55,849 nt of DNA, taken from Verrucomicrobiota bacterium (GTDB taxonomy: Bacteria > Verrucomicrobiota > Verrucomicrobiia > Opitutales > UBA953). The stretch spans positions 1 to 55,849 of the forward strand of contig JAURFU010000005.1 in NCBI GenBank assembly GCA_030834165.1, in the 5' to 3' direction. Positions 44,233-52,996 of this stretch are shown piece after piece. A program made the position numbers and the translations under genes. A model generated the notes under the pieces. That model was given only the letters and a program-made list of their open reading frames with translations. It had not been told where the DNA came from and did not search any database. Position 1 is the first letter of the stretch. Each line of letters begins with the position of its first letter.

Positions 44233-45384
44233 TCAGCGGGCGCCGCCGGCCGTCAGCCAGTTCTCGCTGAAGGCGGCCATCTCCTCGAAGCCCGGCAGTC
44301 GGCGGGTCTTGTAACGCAGCTCGCGCGCGGCCTCCTCCTGCGCGGCGTAAAGCGCGGTGAGCGTCGCGTGCAGGGGGGTCTTCTGGTTCCTGTGGTCGAC
44401 GAGCCAGAAGCCGACCTGCTCGCCGTCCACGACCTCGTTGTTGTAATACTGCCAGAAGAGCACCAACGCCGGCTTCCAGGAAAGGAACTTCATGAGGATC
44501 TCGCGGTTGCGTTTCTCGTGCGCGGCGCCGTCGCCGCCGCAGGCCTTCCAGGAAAGGCCGCATTCGCCGATGAAGACGCGCTTGGCGGGCAGGCCGGCCT
44601 TCGGCGTCAGCTGCGCGTTGACGTAGTCCAAGGTGGCCCGGACCTCCTCGGCCGGCAGCAGCTGGCAGTCGTAGGCGGCATAGGAGACGAAATCGACGGC
44701 GAGCTTGGGCAGCACCGCGTTGACCATGCGCTGGCGTCCGCCCTTCATCGCGTCGCGGACGCGGTTGACTTCGGCGTAAGTGTAGACGCGGCACTTGGTA
44801 TAAGGGACTTCGGAGCGCGCGTCATCGACGGCTTTCTGCCGGATGGCGAACCACTCGATCATGGCGGCGATGCGCTCGGGGGTCGCGTCTTTGCTCACGT
44901 CCCGGTCGGGCAGCAGATACCAGTCTCCTTCCCAATGCCCGAGCAAGAAGGTCTTGCCCGTGGCGTCGTAACGCGTGAGCAGATCCTTCGTGAAAAGGTA
45001 CATCGCGTTGTATTCGCGGAGACGGAGCTCCGGCGTGATGCCTTTGGTCCACGCGTCGTTCGAGCGGTACCACACGACATAATGCGTGAACGGCATCGCG
45101 ATGTAAGGGGTCAGCTGACCGCCGGAGACGGCGTCGAGCTTGAGGATGCGCGAGCCCATCGCCGAGATGCCCTTGGCCGCTTCGAGCACCGCGGGGTCCT
45201 TGGTGAACTTATAGGCCGGCCCGAAGGCCTGGGTGCCGACCACCTGGGGGAAGGCGTCGGGCAGGCTCGGCACGGCCGGCAGGGCGGTCATCTCCGCCTG
45301 CTGGGGCGGGCGTTTCTTCTGCGCGGAAAGGACGACCGGGAATAACAGGAAGGCTCCCAGAAGGAGACGGAGGAAGGGACTCAT
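44233..45384 (-). CDS. Secreted glycosidase-like (beta/alpha)8 protein
   Basis: A 383-aa protein with signal peptide (LRLLLGAFLLFPVVLSAQ). The body looks like a TIM barrel of the cellulase superfamily: LGHWEGDW near residue 149 to 155, DFVSYAAYD near 231, and VFIGECGLSW near 270 place E152 and E274 as candidate acid/base and nucleophile. I cannot assign a GH family. ATG at 45384 gives a normal signal peptide. It stands alone between the aquaporin gene and the divergent small secreted protein. Confidence 0.7.
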   Translation of the reverse strand: MSPFLRLLLGAFLLFPVVLSAQKKRPPQQAEMTALPAVPSLPDAFPQVVGTQAFGPAYKFTKDPAVLEAAKGISAMGSRILKLDAVSGGQLTPYIAMPFTHYVVWYRSNDAWTKGITPELRLREYNAMYLFTKDLLTRYDATGKTFLLGHWEGDWYLLPDRDVSKDATPERIAAMIEWFAIRQKAVDDARSEVPYTKCRVYTYAEVNRVRDAMKGGRQRMVNAVLPKLAVDFVSYAAYDCQLLPAEEVRATLDYVNAQLTPKAGLPAKRVFIGECGLSWKACGGDGAAHEKRNREILMKFLSWKPALVLFWQYYNNEVVDGEQVGFWLVDHRNQKTPLHATLTALYAAQEEAARELRYKTRRLPGFEEMAAFSENWLTAGGAR

Positions 45385-45460
45385 GGGGCGGACCTCAGGG
45401 CGAGGGACTTGAATTGTCCTGCTTCGACCGCCTTCCATCAAGCCCGTTCCCACCCACACC

Positions 45461-45916
45461 ATGAACACCACCCAAGCCACCCTCGCCGCCGTGCTCCTCG
45501 CCGTCGGCGTCCACACGCCCCTCATCGCCGCTCCCGCCAAGGAGACCGGCGCCGGCGGCGATCCGGACCACGCCCGGCTCGTCGCCGCCCGCAAGGCGGC
45601 CCTCGAGCTCCCGGAAATCGCCACCGCCGAGCAGCAGGCCAAGGCCGACCGAGCCCTGACGACCAAGGCCTACGCGGAGTACAAGTCGGCGCGCAAGCGG
45701 TCCGACGAGTCCGAAGCGACCTACCGCAAAGCCTACGCGGCGGCGCTCGCCAAGATCGACCCCGCCGCGCCGGGACTCCAGGAGAAGGAGCGCGCGGCCT
45801 TCCGAGAGCGCATGCTCAAGGCGCGCACCGCCCGGAAGAACGGCGTGAAGAAGCCGGAAGTGAAGGACGACGAGACCGACGAGGAGCAGGTCAAGGACGA
45901 GAAGGACGCCCACTGA
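45461..45916 (+). CDS. Small secreted alpha-helical, charged protein
   Basis: Unrecognised, 151 aa. A signal peptide (TQATLAAVLLAVGVHTPLIAA) is followed by an almost wholly helical, Lys/Ala/Glu-rich body (about 30 to 125) and an acidic-basic tail (KDDETDEEQVKDEKDAH). It is likely a periplasmic helical protein, perhaps coiled coil. Divergent from the glycosidase-like gene, and ends in a clear terminator. Confidence 0.72.
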   Translation: MNTTQATLAAVLLAVGVHTPLIAAPAKETGAGGDPDHARLVAARKAALELPEIATAEQQAKADRALTTKAYAEYKSARKRSDESEATYRKAYAAALAKIDPAAPGLQEKERAAFRERMLKARTARKNGVKKPEVKDDETDEEQVKDEKDAH

Positions 45917-45923
45917 ACCCTGC

Positions 45924-45947
45924 GCGACCCGCCGACCGGCGGGTCGC
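45924..45947 (+). terminator. Intrinsic terminator after the small secreted protein gene
   Basis: GCGACCCGCC and GGCGGGTCGC pair around GACC and are followed by TTATTT. The convergent gene's stop codon (45948-45950) lies within the T tract. Confidence 0.85.
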
Positions 45948-47405
45948 TTATTTGGGGAGCGCGGCGACGAACGCGGCCCAGATCTCCTCGACCGGCTCGA
46001 GGCCGACGGAGACGCGCAGGAGGTCCGGGTCCAGTCCGGCGGCGCGCAGGCCCGCCCTTCCCTGCTCGGTCGTGACTTCATCGAAGTGCGCGAGCCAGAG
46101 GAACGGCGCGGCGAGGGTGTAGCGCAGGCCGAAGCTCGGACCCTTGCCGACGGCGAGACGATCGTAGACCGCGCGCATGTCGCCGCGGAGCTCGATCGTG
46201 ATGAGCGCGCCCGCGCCCGCGCCAGGTCGGCGCACCCGCAGATAATTCGCCGCGGTCGGCCCTTGGTCGGCGGTACGCACGCGGACGACGGCCGGATGCG
46301 CGGCGAGCCGACGCGCGAGTTCCGCGGCGTTCGCGGAGAGCCGGCGCGTGACTTCCTCCAGGCGGCCGACCTGCGCGGCGAGCGCGTGGAGGTCGAGCGG
46401 ATGAAGCGGAGCGAGCCGGGCGCGGGCGGCGGCGAGCATCGCCGCGGCGTCCGCACGATGCGGGGCGATGGCGAGCACGCCGGCCATGACGTCGCCTTCG
46501 GAGGCGGCGTATTTGGTGAGGCTCGAGACGAGCACGTCGGCGTAAGCCATGACGTCGACCGAGGCGAGGCCGACGCTGCTCGGATCGAGCAGCAGCTTCG
46601 CGCCGTGCTTGTCGCAGAGCGCGCGAAGGGCCGGCAGGTCGGCGGTCTCGAGCTGCGGATTGTTCGGGATCTCGGTGAGGACGCCGGCGACGGCGCCCGT
46701 CGCGAGGAGACGCTCGACCGCCGCGAGGTCGCGGACGTCGGGGACGAAATGGCGGCGGGCGTCGCGCGCCTTCTCGAACAGGCGCGTCGAGTCGACGTAG
46801 AGCCAGCCGAGCTGGATCCAGTCGGCGCGGCCGCGGGGACGTTGGACGGCTTCGACGGCGGCGAGTCCGGCGGCGACCGCGTTCATGCCGGCGACGGCGA
46901 GGAGGATATCCGCAGGCGGCACGCCCGCGAGCAACGGCGCGAGGGCCGCACGGATCGACGTGGCCGCGGCGGCGCCGTCGGCAGGCGCCTCACCGGCGAG
47001 CCAGGCTTCGGCCTGACGCGACGAGATGAGCGTGCCGGTGTGCTGCACCATCTTCGCGAGGCGGAGCGCGGCGTCCCCGGCCGGCGTCGCGGCCAGCCAC
47101 CAGTCGCCGACGGCGTCGAGCGAAGTCAGCTCCGCGCCGACATGCGCGGCGAGCCGGCGGGCGCTCTCCGCGGAGACGAGCGGGAAGAGTTCGCCGGCGC
47201 GGCCGAGGCGACGGGCGGCCTCCTGCGCGGCACGCGCGACGAGCTCGTTGCGGACGAAGCGCGGGTAGCCGGCACGGATGAGCGACCACACGCGCGCTTC
47301 CTTGCGCTCGTAGGCGATGACGTCGTCGAGCGTCGGCAGGCAGACGACCGTCGCATGCGGAGAGTCCGGCAGCGTGGCGCCCAGCGCTGGGGATAGGAGG
47401 GGCAC
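45948..47405 (-). CDS. Cystathionine gamma-synthase-like PLP enzyme
   Basis: Cys/Met-metabolism family fold-type I enzyme, about 485 aa, longer than the usual 390. The N-terminal extension HATVVCLPTLDDVIAYE...GYPRFVRN resembles fungal-type cystathionine gamma-synthases. The PLP lysine is K298 in SSLTKYA; the cofactor-stacking region LLLDPSSV and C-terminal HFDEVTTEQGRAGL are present. Probably joins cysteine to an activated homoserine, or splits cystathionine. Start GTG at 47405, directly after lysA; the frame extends upstream through lysA shadow. Confidence 0.82.
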   Translation of the reverse strand: MPLLSPALGATLPDSPHATVVCLPTLDDVIAYERKEARVWSLIRAGYPRFVRNELVARAAQEAARRLGRAGELFPLVSAESARRLAAHVGAELTSLDAVGDWWLAATPAGDAALRLAKMVQHTGTLISSRQAEAWLAGEAPADGAAAATSIRAALAPLLAGVPPADILLAVAGMNAVAAGLAAVEAVQRPRGRADWIQLGWLYVDSTRLFEKARDARRHFVPDVRDLAAVERLLATGAVAGVLTEIPNNPQLETADLPALRALCDKHGAKLLLDPSSVGLASVDVMAYADVLVSSLTKYAASEGDVMAGVLAIAPHRADAAAMLAAARARLAPLHPLDLHALAAQVGRLEEVTRRLSANAAELARRLAAHPAVVRVRTADQGPTAANYLRVRRPGAGAGALITIELRGDMRAVYDRLAVGKGPSFGLRYTLAAPFLWLAHFDEVTTEQGRAGLRAAGLDPDLLRVSVGLEPVEEIWAAFVAALPK

Positions 47406-47407
47406 GT

Positions 47408-48664
47408 TCAGAGACCTTCGGCCGGGACTTCGTTCTGGAGGATCTGCTCGAGGGACTGGCGGCGACGGATGAGCGAGACGCGGCCGTCGCGACGAAGGAG
47501 GACCTCCGGGGCTTCGGGGAACGAGTTGTAATTCTTGGTGCTCATGCCGGCGCAGTAGGCGCCGGCTCCGCCGATGACGCAGAGGTCGCCGGCGACGGCC
47601 GCGGGCAGGCGTCGCGTGGCGAGCGTCTCGGGCTCGCCCGGCGCGCAGCTGATGAGGTCGCCGGATTCGCAGCAGTGTCCGACGATGACGTAGTCGCGCT
47701 CGCCGGCGGCGGGCTTCGCGGGATAGAGATGCACCGGATGCTGGGAGCCGTAGAGGGACGGACGCAGGATCTCGGTCATGCCGGAATCGAGCTTCAGGAA
47801 TTCGCGGGCGCCGGTGGAGACGACGTCCTGCACGCGCGCGAGCACGGCCCCGGCGTTGGCGACGAGGAACGTGCCGGGTTCGATCTCGAGACGCAGCCTG
47901 CGTCCGTCGGCCACGGCGAACTTTTCGAAGGCGACCTTCACGGGCGCGCCGACGACCTGCGGGTCGGTGCCCTTCTCCGCGGCGACGCGGGCGACCTTGT
48001 AGCCGCCGCCGAGGTTGAGGGTCTGGACGGTCGGGAAGCGGGCGACGAGCGCGAGGCTGGCGGCGGAGACTTCCTGCCAGACCACCGGGTCGCTGCCGGA
48101 ACCGATGTGCGTGTGGATGCGGACGACCTTGAGGCCGTGCTGCTTCACGATGGCCTGGGCCTGGTCGGCCCACTCGTGCCAGATGCCGAAGGAGGAATCC
48201 GGGCCGCCGACGTTCGTCTTGCCCGTGCCGCCCGATCCACGGCCGGGATTGAAGCGCAGGCCGACCTCATGGCCCGGGAGCGCCTGGCCGATCCGCTCAA
48301 GCTGCAGGAGCGAGCAGGCGTTGACGTGCACTCCTTTAGCAAGGAGGGAGGCGAAATCCTCCGGCAGCTCCTGGGAGGAAAGCGAGATACGATCGGCCGG
48401 GACGCCGGCATGGAGGGCGCGGCGGACTTCCCAGCCCGAGCTGGCGTCGAAATGCAGCCCCTTGTTGGCGAAGATCTTGAGGATCGAGGCGTTCGGGCAG
48501 GCCTTCATCGCGAACCGGACGGTCAGCCCGAAGGCGTTCGGGAACGCCAGCATGGCGTCAGCCTGGGCCTCGAGGGTGGCCTGATCGTAGACATAGCAGG
48601 GGGTGCCATGGGCCGCCGCGATCTGGCGGGCCGGGTCAGGAAGGAGGAAGCGGTGATTTTCCAC
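47408..48664 (-). CDS. lysA: Diaminopimelate decarboxylase (LysA family)
   Basis: PLP enzyme that makes lysine from meso-diaminopimelate. About 418 aa: K54 in RFAMKACPN binds [11 protein letters not shown] and LNLGGGYKV follow, then [17 protein letters not shown] and the C-terminal CCESGDLI with the substrate-binding Cys/Glu. Start is GTG at 48664. The CGS-like gene follows 2 bp after its stop, making a small amino-acid operon. Related decarboxylases share these motifs, but the CESGD pattern favours LysA. Confidence 0.87.
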   Translation of the reverse strand: MENHRFLLPDPARQIAAAHGTPCYVYDQATLEAQADAMLAFPNAFGLTVRFAMKACPNASILKIFANKGLHFDASSGWEVRRALHAGVPADRISLSSQELPEDFASLLAKGVHVNACSLLQLERIGQALPGHEVGLRFNPGRGSGGTGKTNVGGPDSSFGIWHEWADQAQAIVKQHGLKVVRIHTHIGSGSDPVVWQEVSAASLALVARFPTVQTLNLGGGYKVARVAAEKGTDPQVVGAPVKVAFEKFAVADGRRLRLEIEPGTFLVANAGAVLARVQDVVSTGAREFLKLDSGMTEILRPSLYGSQHPVHLYPAKPAAGERDYVIVGHCCESGDLISCAPGEPETLATRRLPAAVAGDLCVIGGAGAYCAGMSTKNYNSFPEAPEVLLRRDGRVSLIRRRQSLEQILQNEVPAEGL

Positions 48665-48785
48665 GGGAGTGTCTCGGGCGGACTTTGGCAGGCCCGCCCT
48701 TCCCTTCCAGCCTTTTTGCGGTCGTATGACACCGCTTGCCTCCCCTCCCCTCGCCCCTTGGGATGAACCCGGCTCACGCCCTCCC

Positions 48786-50144
48786 ATGTCCGCCACCGAG
48801 ACCATCGTCGCCGCCGCGACCCCCGCGGGCCGTTCCGCGCTGGCCATCGTGCGCGTCGACGGCCCGCTCGCGGCCACGATCGCGCACGCCGCCCTCGGCC
48901 GGAAGACCCCGCTCGCGGAGAAGACCTCGACGCTCGGCATCTGGCGCGACGGAACCGGCGCGCCGATCGACCAGGTCGTGGCCGTGCTCTGGCAGGCCGG
49001 CCGTTCCTTCACCGGCAACGACTCGCTCGAGATCACCTGCCACGGCAATCCCCTGCTCGTGCGCCGCCTCACCGAGGACTGCCTCGCGCGCGGCGGCCGG
49101 CTCGCCGAGCCCGGCGAGTTCACGCGCCGCTCCTATCTCGCCGGACGCATCGACCTCACGCAGGCCGAAGCCGTCGCGGACCTGATCCACGCCAGCTCCG
49201 AGCGCGCGCTCGCCTCGGCGCGCCGCATGCTCGCCGGCGAACTTGGCCGGCACGTCGCGCAATGGACCGACCGCACCCTGCAGGTGCTCGCCGAACTCGA
49301 GGCGCACATCGATTTCCCCGAGGAAGACCTGCCGCCCGAGGACCCGCGCGGACCAGCGGCCCGCTTGGCCGGAATCGCGTCAGAACTTTCCGCTTACGCC
49401 CGCACGGCGAAGCACGACGGCGCCCTGCGCGCGGGCCTGCGCGTGGCCGTCGTCGGCGCGCCGAACGCCGGCAAGTCGAGCCTCCTCAACGTGCTCGCCG
49501 GCGCCGAACGCGCGATCGTGAGCCCCGAAGCCGGCACGACGCGCGACTACCTCGAGGCGCCCGTCGCGGGCCTGCCGCTCGCCGTCACCGCGATCGACAC
49601 CGCGGGACTCCGCGACGGCGGCTCGACGGTCGAGAACCTCGGGATGACGCGCTCGCTCGAACAGGCGCGCGGCGCGCACCTGCTGCTCCTCGTGGTCGAC
49701 GCTTCCGCCGAACCCCCCGCCCTGCCCGCGGAGCTCGTCGCGCTGCTGGACCCCGCGCGCTCGCTCGTCGTCGCGAACAAGTCCGACCTGCCCGCGCATC
49801 CCGCGCAGAAAGATTTCCTGCCCGGACTGACCAAGCTTTCGGCCTGCCTCCTCGACGGCCGCGACGCCGAGTCCCTGCGCGCGAAGCTCGGGGAATTCCT
49901 GGTCGCCCGGGACATCGCCCCCGGCGCCGAGGAACTCGTCGTCTCCGTCCGCCACGCCGAGGCCATGGCCAGGGCGGCGGTCGGCCTGACCGAAGCCGTC
50001 GGCCACCTGAAGGCCCCCATCCAGACGGAACTGGCGGCCGCCCAGGCCCGGGCCGCCCTGGACGCCCTGGGGGAGATCGTCGGTCGCATCGATAATGAGC
50101 GTATGCTGGACAAGCTCTTTGCTTCCTTCTGCATAGGTAAGTGA
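48786..50144 (+). CDS. mnmE: tRNA modification GTPase MnmE
   Basis: With MnmG it builds the 5-carboxymethylaminomethyl group at U34 of certain tRNAs. The 452-aa protein has the folate-binding N-terminal domain ([22 protein letters not shown]), helical domain, G domain with GAPNAGKSS (224 to 232), TTRD, DTAGLRD (271 to 277) and NKSD, and ends with the catalytic CIGK. ATG at 48786 begins the domain; the frame opens earlier. The mnmG gene follows at once. Confidence 0.96.
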   Translation: MSATETIVAAATPAGRSALAIVRVDGPLAATIAHAALGRKTPLAEKTSTLGIWRDGTGAPIDQVVAVLWQAGRSFTGNDSLEITCHGNPLLVRRLTEDCLARGGRLAEPGEFTRRSYLAGRIDLTQAEAVADLIHASSERALASARRMLAGELGRHVAQWTDRTLQVLAELEAHIDFPEEDLPPEDPRGPAARLAGIASELSAYARTAKHDGALRAGLRVAVVGAPNAGKSSLLNVLAGAERAIVSPEAGTTRDYLEAPVAGLPLAVTAIDTAGLRDGGSTVENLGMTRSLEQARGAHLLLLVVDASAEPPALPAELVALLDPARSLVVANKSDLPAHPAQKDFLPGLTKLSACLLDGRDAESLRAKLGEFLVARDIAPGAEELVVSVRHAEAMARAAVGLTEAVGHLKAPIQTELAAAQARAALDALGEIVGRIDNERMLDKLFASFCIGK

Positions 50145-50167
50145 TTCCCTCCGGTGAGGGAGCGCCT

Positions 50168-52048
50168 ATGCGACCTCACAAACAAATCCGCCTCGGGCCC
50201 GACCGCCCCTACGACGTCATCGTCTGCGGGGCCGGCCATGCCGGCGTGGAAGCCGCCCTGGCCGCCGCCCGCATGGGGGTCGACGTCCTGCTGCTGACCG
50301 GCAACGTGGACACCATCGCCCAGATGAGCTGCAACCCCGCCATCGGGGGCCAGGCCAAGGGCCACATCGTCCGCGAGATCGATGCCCTGGGGGGTGAGAT
50401 GGGCCTGACCGCCGACGTCACCGGGATCCAGTTCCGCCTCCTCAACTCTTCCAAGGGTCCGGCCGTCCAGGCCCCCCGCGCCCAGTGTGATAAGAAGGCC
50501 TATCAGTTCCGGATGAAGCACCTCTGCGAGCTCCAGGCCGGCCTGACGATCTTCCAGGCCCAGGTCACCGGACTCCTCTTCAAGGCCGGCGCGGTCGTCG
50601 GCGTGCAGACCAATCTGGACCTCGATTTCCACGGCAAAACCGTAGTCGTCACCACCGGGACTTTCTTGCGCGGCCTGATGCACATCGGGGCGAATAAAAC
50701 CGAAGGAGGACGGCTGGGTGACTTTAGTGCTAAGTCATTGTCCAGCAGTTTCTTAGAGGCTGGCATTGAGCTCCAAAGGCTCAAGACCGGCACCCCTCCG
50801 CGCATCCTCGGATCGTCCATCGATTTCTCGAAGTGCGAAGAGCAACCCGGCGATGCCTCCCCTACCCTGTTCGCCTTCCATGACACGCGCCAGCAGGAGG
50901 ATTTGTTCCACGTGGAACAAGCGGGTGAGCGCCTCCCTGGATGGACTCCCGGCAGCGATCAGGTATCCTGCTGGATGACGGAGGCGACGGGCGCCACGGG
51001 TAAGATCGTCCAAGAGAACCTCCACCTCTCCCCCCTCTATGGAGGCGAGATCACCGGCGTCGGCCCGCGCTACTGCCCCTCCATCGAGGACAAGTTCGTG
51101 AAGTTCTCGGATAAGGATGCCCATAAGCTCTACCTAGAGCCCGAAGGTCGGAATACCGATGAATGGTATATCAATGGCCTGTCGACCTCCCTTCCCTTCA
51201 CGGTCCAGCTGCAGATGCTGGCCTCCGTGCCGGGACTGGAGAATGCCGTCATGTTGCGCCCGGCCTATGCCGTAGAGTATGATTTCGCGCCTCCGACCCA
51301 GCTCTACCCCACCCTCGAGTCCAAAAAGGTGGATGCCCTCTTCTTTGCTGGCCAGATCAACGGTACCTCCGGATATGAGGAAGCCGCCGCCCAAGGCCTG
51401 GTCGCCGGGGTCAATGCCGCCTGTAAGGTCAAAGGCCAGACTCCCATGGTCCTTGGCCGTGATGAGGCCTATATCGGGGTCCTCATTGATGACCTTGTCA
51501 CCAAAGGCACCCAAGAGCCTTACCGGATGTTCACCAGCCGGGCTGAATTCCGCCTTTTGTTCAACCACGGCAGCGCCGAGCTTCGCCTTAAGGATAAAAT
51601 CGCCGAATTCGGCCTCGTACCGCCTGATCGTCTGGCCCGGATCCAGTCCAAGGCCGAAAAAGTGGCCCACTGGATCGAATACCTGGAAAAGCTGGCTATC
51701 CCGGGAGGAATCGCTGGCGATGTCATCCGTCGCAATTGGGACTCCACGCCCAAGGACTTGCCGCCCACATTCCTGGCCGAAGCCGCGGAAGTTCAGGCGG
51801 AAGTCATGTATCGGGTCAAATACCGTGGCTACTTGGAACGTGAAACGCGCAACGCCCGCAAACTACACGACCTGGACTCTTTTAAAGTGCCTGAAGGCTT
51901 TGATTTCCTCAAAGCCTACGGACTGCGGATCGAGGCCCGCCAGAAACTTCAGGCCATCCAGCCTAAGACCCTCGGCCAAGCCAGCCGCATCAGCGGGGTC
52001 AACCCGGCAGATATCTCGCTGCTGATGGTTCTTTTTCGATCCAAATAA
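50168..52048 (+). CDS. mnmG: tRNA uridine 5-carboxymethylaminomethyl modification enzyme MnmG
   Basis: FAD enzyme and partner of MnmE, about 626 aa. FAD site [62 protein letters not shown], the [10 protein letters not shown] and [17 protein letters not shown] segments, and the helical tail ending [16 protein letters not shown] ribosome site six bases before ATG 50168 favours that start; GTG at 50141 overlaps the mnmE stop and is an alternative. The second half is clearly richer in A+T than its neighbours, and it contains a parS match at codons FHVEQ. Confidence 0.96.
   Translation: MRPHKQIRLGPDRPYDVIVCGAGHAGVEAALAAARMGVDVLLLTGNVDTIAQMSCNPAIGGQAKGHIVREIDALGGEMGLTADVTGIQFRLLNSSKGPAVQAPRAQCDKKAYQFRMKHLCELQAGLTIFQAQVTGLLFKAGAVVGVQTNLDLDFHGKTVVVTTGTFLRGLMHIGANKTEGGRLGDFSAKSLSSSFLEAGIELQRLKTGTPPRILGSSIDFSKCEEQPGDASPTLFAFHDTRQQEDLFHVEQAGERLPGWTPGSDQVSCWMTEATGATGKIVQENLHLSPLYGGEITGVGPRYCPSIEDKFVKFSDKDAHKLYLEPEGRNTDEWYINGLSTSLPFTVQLQMLASVPGLENAVMLRPAYAVEYDFAPPTQLYPTLESKKVDALFFAGQINGTSGYEEAAAQGLVAGVNAACKVKGQTPMVLGRDEAYIGVLIDDLVTKGTQEPYRMFTSRAEFRLLFNHGSAELRLKDKIAEFGLVPPDRLARIQSKAEKVAHWIEYLEKLAIPGGIAGDVIRRNWDSTPKDLPPTFLAEAAEVQAEVMYRVKYRGYLERETRNARKLHDLDSFKVPEGFDFLKAYGLRIEARQKLQAIQPKTLGQASRISGVNPADISLLMVLFRSK
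50904..50919. promoter_or_regulatory. parS: parS site inside mnmG
   Basis: TGTTCCACGTGGAACA is a perfect palindrome identical to the parS form known from Pseudomonas and close to the Bacillus consensus TGTTNCACGTGAAACA. It lies in frame, encoding FHVE residues of mnmG. With the second copy at 52066 it probably loads ParB near the chromosome origin. Confidence 0.85.
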
Positions 52049-52065
52049 GAGAGAAGGGAAGGGGG

Positions 52066-52081
52066 TGTTCCACGTGGAACA
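52066..52081. promoter_or_regulatory. parS: parS site just downstream of mnmG
   Basis: Second exact TGTTCCACGTGGAACA. It is embedded in a 24-bp perfect palindrome (52062-52085) by flanking GGGG and CCCC. It begins 18 bp after the mnmG stop. A hairpin-terminator role is also possible but the loop-free palindrome and lack of a T run argue for ParB binding. Confidence 0.88.
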
Positions 52082-52251
52082 CCCCTATGTAAAGATTGTG
52101 GCCGCACGGGGTGACAGTCGTGTTTCATAAGTTCATAAATTATTGATAGTGAATTACTTATGTATCAATAATCGCTGCGTAACCTAGCCGCCATCATTGA
52201 CACCTAACTCTGGCGCTTAGGTCGGGGCTCCTTTTATGTAAGGACTCACCC
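52082..52251. other. AT-rich intergenic region with a dyad, upstream of the PhoB-like gene
   Basis: Positions 52120-52175 are the most AT-rich stretch in the window. It holds a TTCATAA direct repeat (52124-52130, 52132-52138) and perfect 10-bp inverse arms ATTATTGATA/TATCAATAAT (52139-52148 and 52163-52172). It may be the promoter/operator of the two-component genes or part of an origin-like element; no consensus DnaA box (TTATCCACA) was found. Confidence 0.5.
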
Positions 52252-52947
52252 ATGGACGCCGAACATCTCAAGCGCATCCTGATCGTCGACGACGAAGCCG
52301 ACGTCACCGAGCTCCTGGATTATAAATTCAAGCAGGCGGGCTACGCCATCCGCACGCTCAACGACCCGCTCCGCGCCATCGGCCTGGCCCGCGACTTCCG
52401 CCCGGACCTGATCATCCTCGACGTGATGATGCCCGAGCTCACCGGCGTGCAGCTGCTCCGCATGGTCCGCGCGGACGCGCTCCTGCAGGACACCCCCGTG
52501 ATCTTCCTGACGGCGAAAGGGGAGACGGTCGACAAGGTGAAGGGCCTCGAGTCCGGCGCCGACGATTACGTGACCAAGCCTTTCGACACGCGTGAGCTCC
52601 TGCTCCGCGCGCAGGCGCTCCTCCGGCGCGCGAAATCCGCCGCGGCCAAACCGTCGACGCGCCTCGCCGCCGGCGCGCTGGTGCTCGACATCGAACGCCA
52701 CGAGGTCACCGCCACCGGCAAACCCGTCGACCTCACGGCGACCGAATTCAAGCTGCTCCGTCTGCTCCTCGAACGGAAGGGCAGGGTGCAGTCGCGCGAA
52801 GAGCTGCTGGCCGACGTCTGGAATTATTCTCCCGACCTCGAGACGCGGACGGTCGACACGCACGTGCGCCGTCTCCGCGAGAAGCTCGGCCCGGCCGGCG
52901 ACGTGATCGACACGGTCCGCGGCGTCGGTTACCGCGTGAACGGCTGA
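52252..52947 (+). CDS. PhoB/OmpR-type response regulator
   Basis: DNA-binding regulator, 231 aa. Receiver domain with DDE at 13 to 15, phospho-acceptor D57 (LIILDVMMPE) and K107 (FLTAKGE); C-terminal winged helix with TEFKLLRLLLERKGRVQSREELL and RTVDTHVRRLREKLG. An AAGGA ribosome site is seen eight bases before the ATG, unusual in this window. The kinase gene follows by 49 bp. Phosphate control is likely by similarity, and a PstS-like gene lies nearby. Confidence 0.92.
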   Translation: MDAEHLKRILIVDDEADVTELLDYKFKQAGYAIRTLNDPLRAIGLARDFRPDLIILDVMMPELTGVQLLRMVRADALLQDTPVIFLTAKGETVDKVKGLESGADDYVTKPFDTRELLLRAQALLRRAKSAAAKPSTRLAAGALVLDIERHEVTATGKPVDLTATEFKLLRLLLERKGRVQSREELLADVWNYSPDLETRTVDTHVRRLREKLGPAGDVIDTVRGVGYRVNG

Positions 52948-52996
52948 GCCGCTTTGCGCTCGCGCGTCTTCGCGTGACCGACAGCATCCGAAGCCG

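Noticed and set aside
47406-48173. Upstream extension of the CGS-like gene into lysA
   Set aside because: Arg/Pro-rich shadow of lysA in another frame; GTG at 47405 is right at the lysA stop.
52124-52138. TTCATAA repeats as a Pho box
   Set aside because: Period is 8 bp, not the 11 bp of Pho boxes, and the sequence does not match CTGTCAT.
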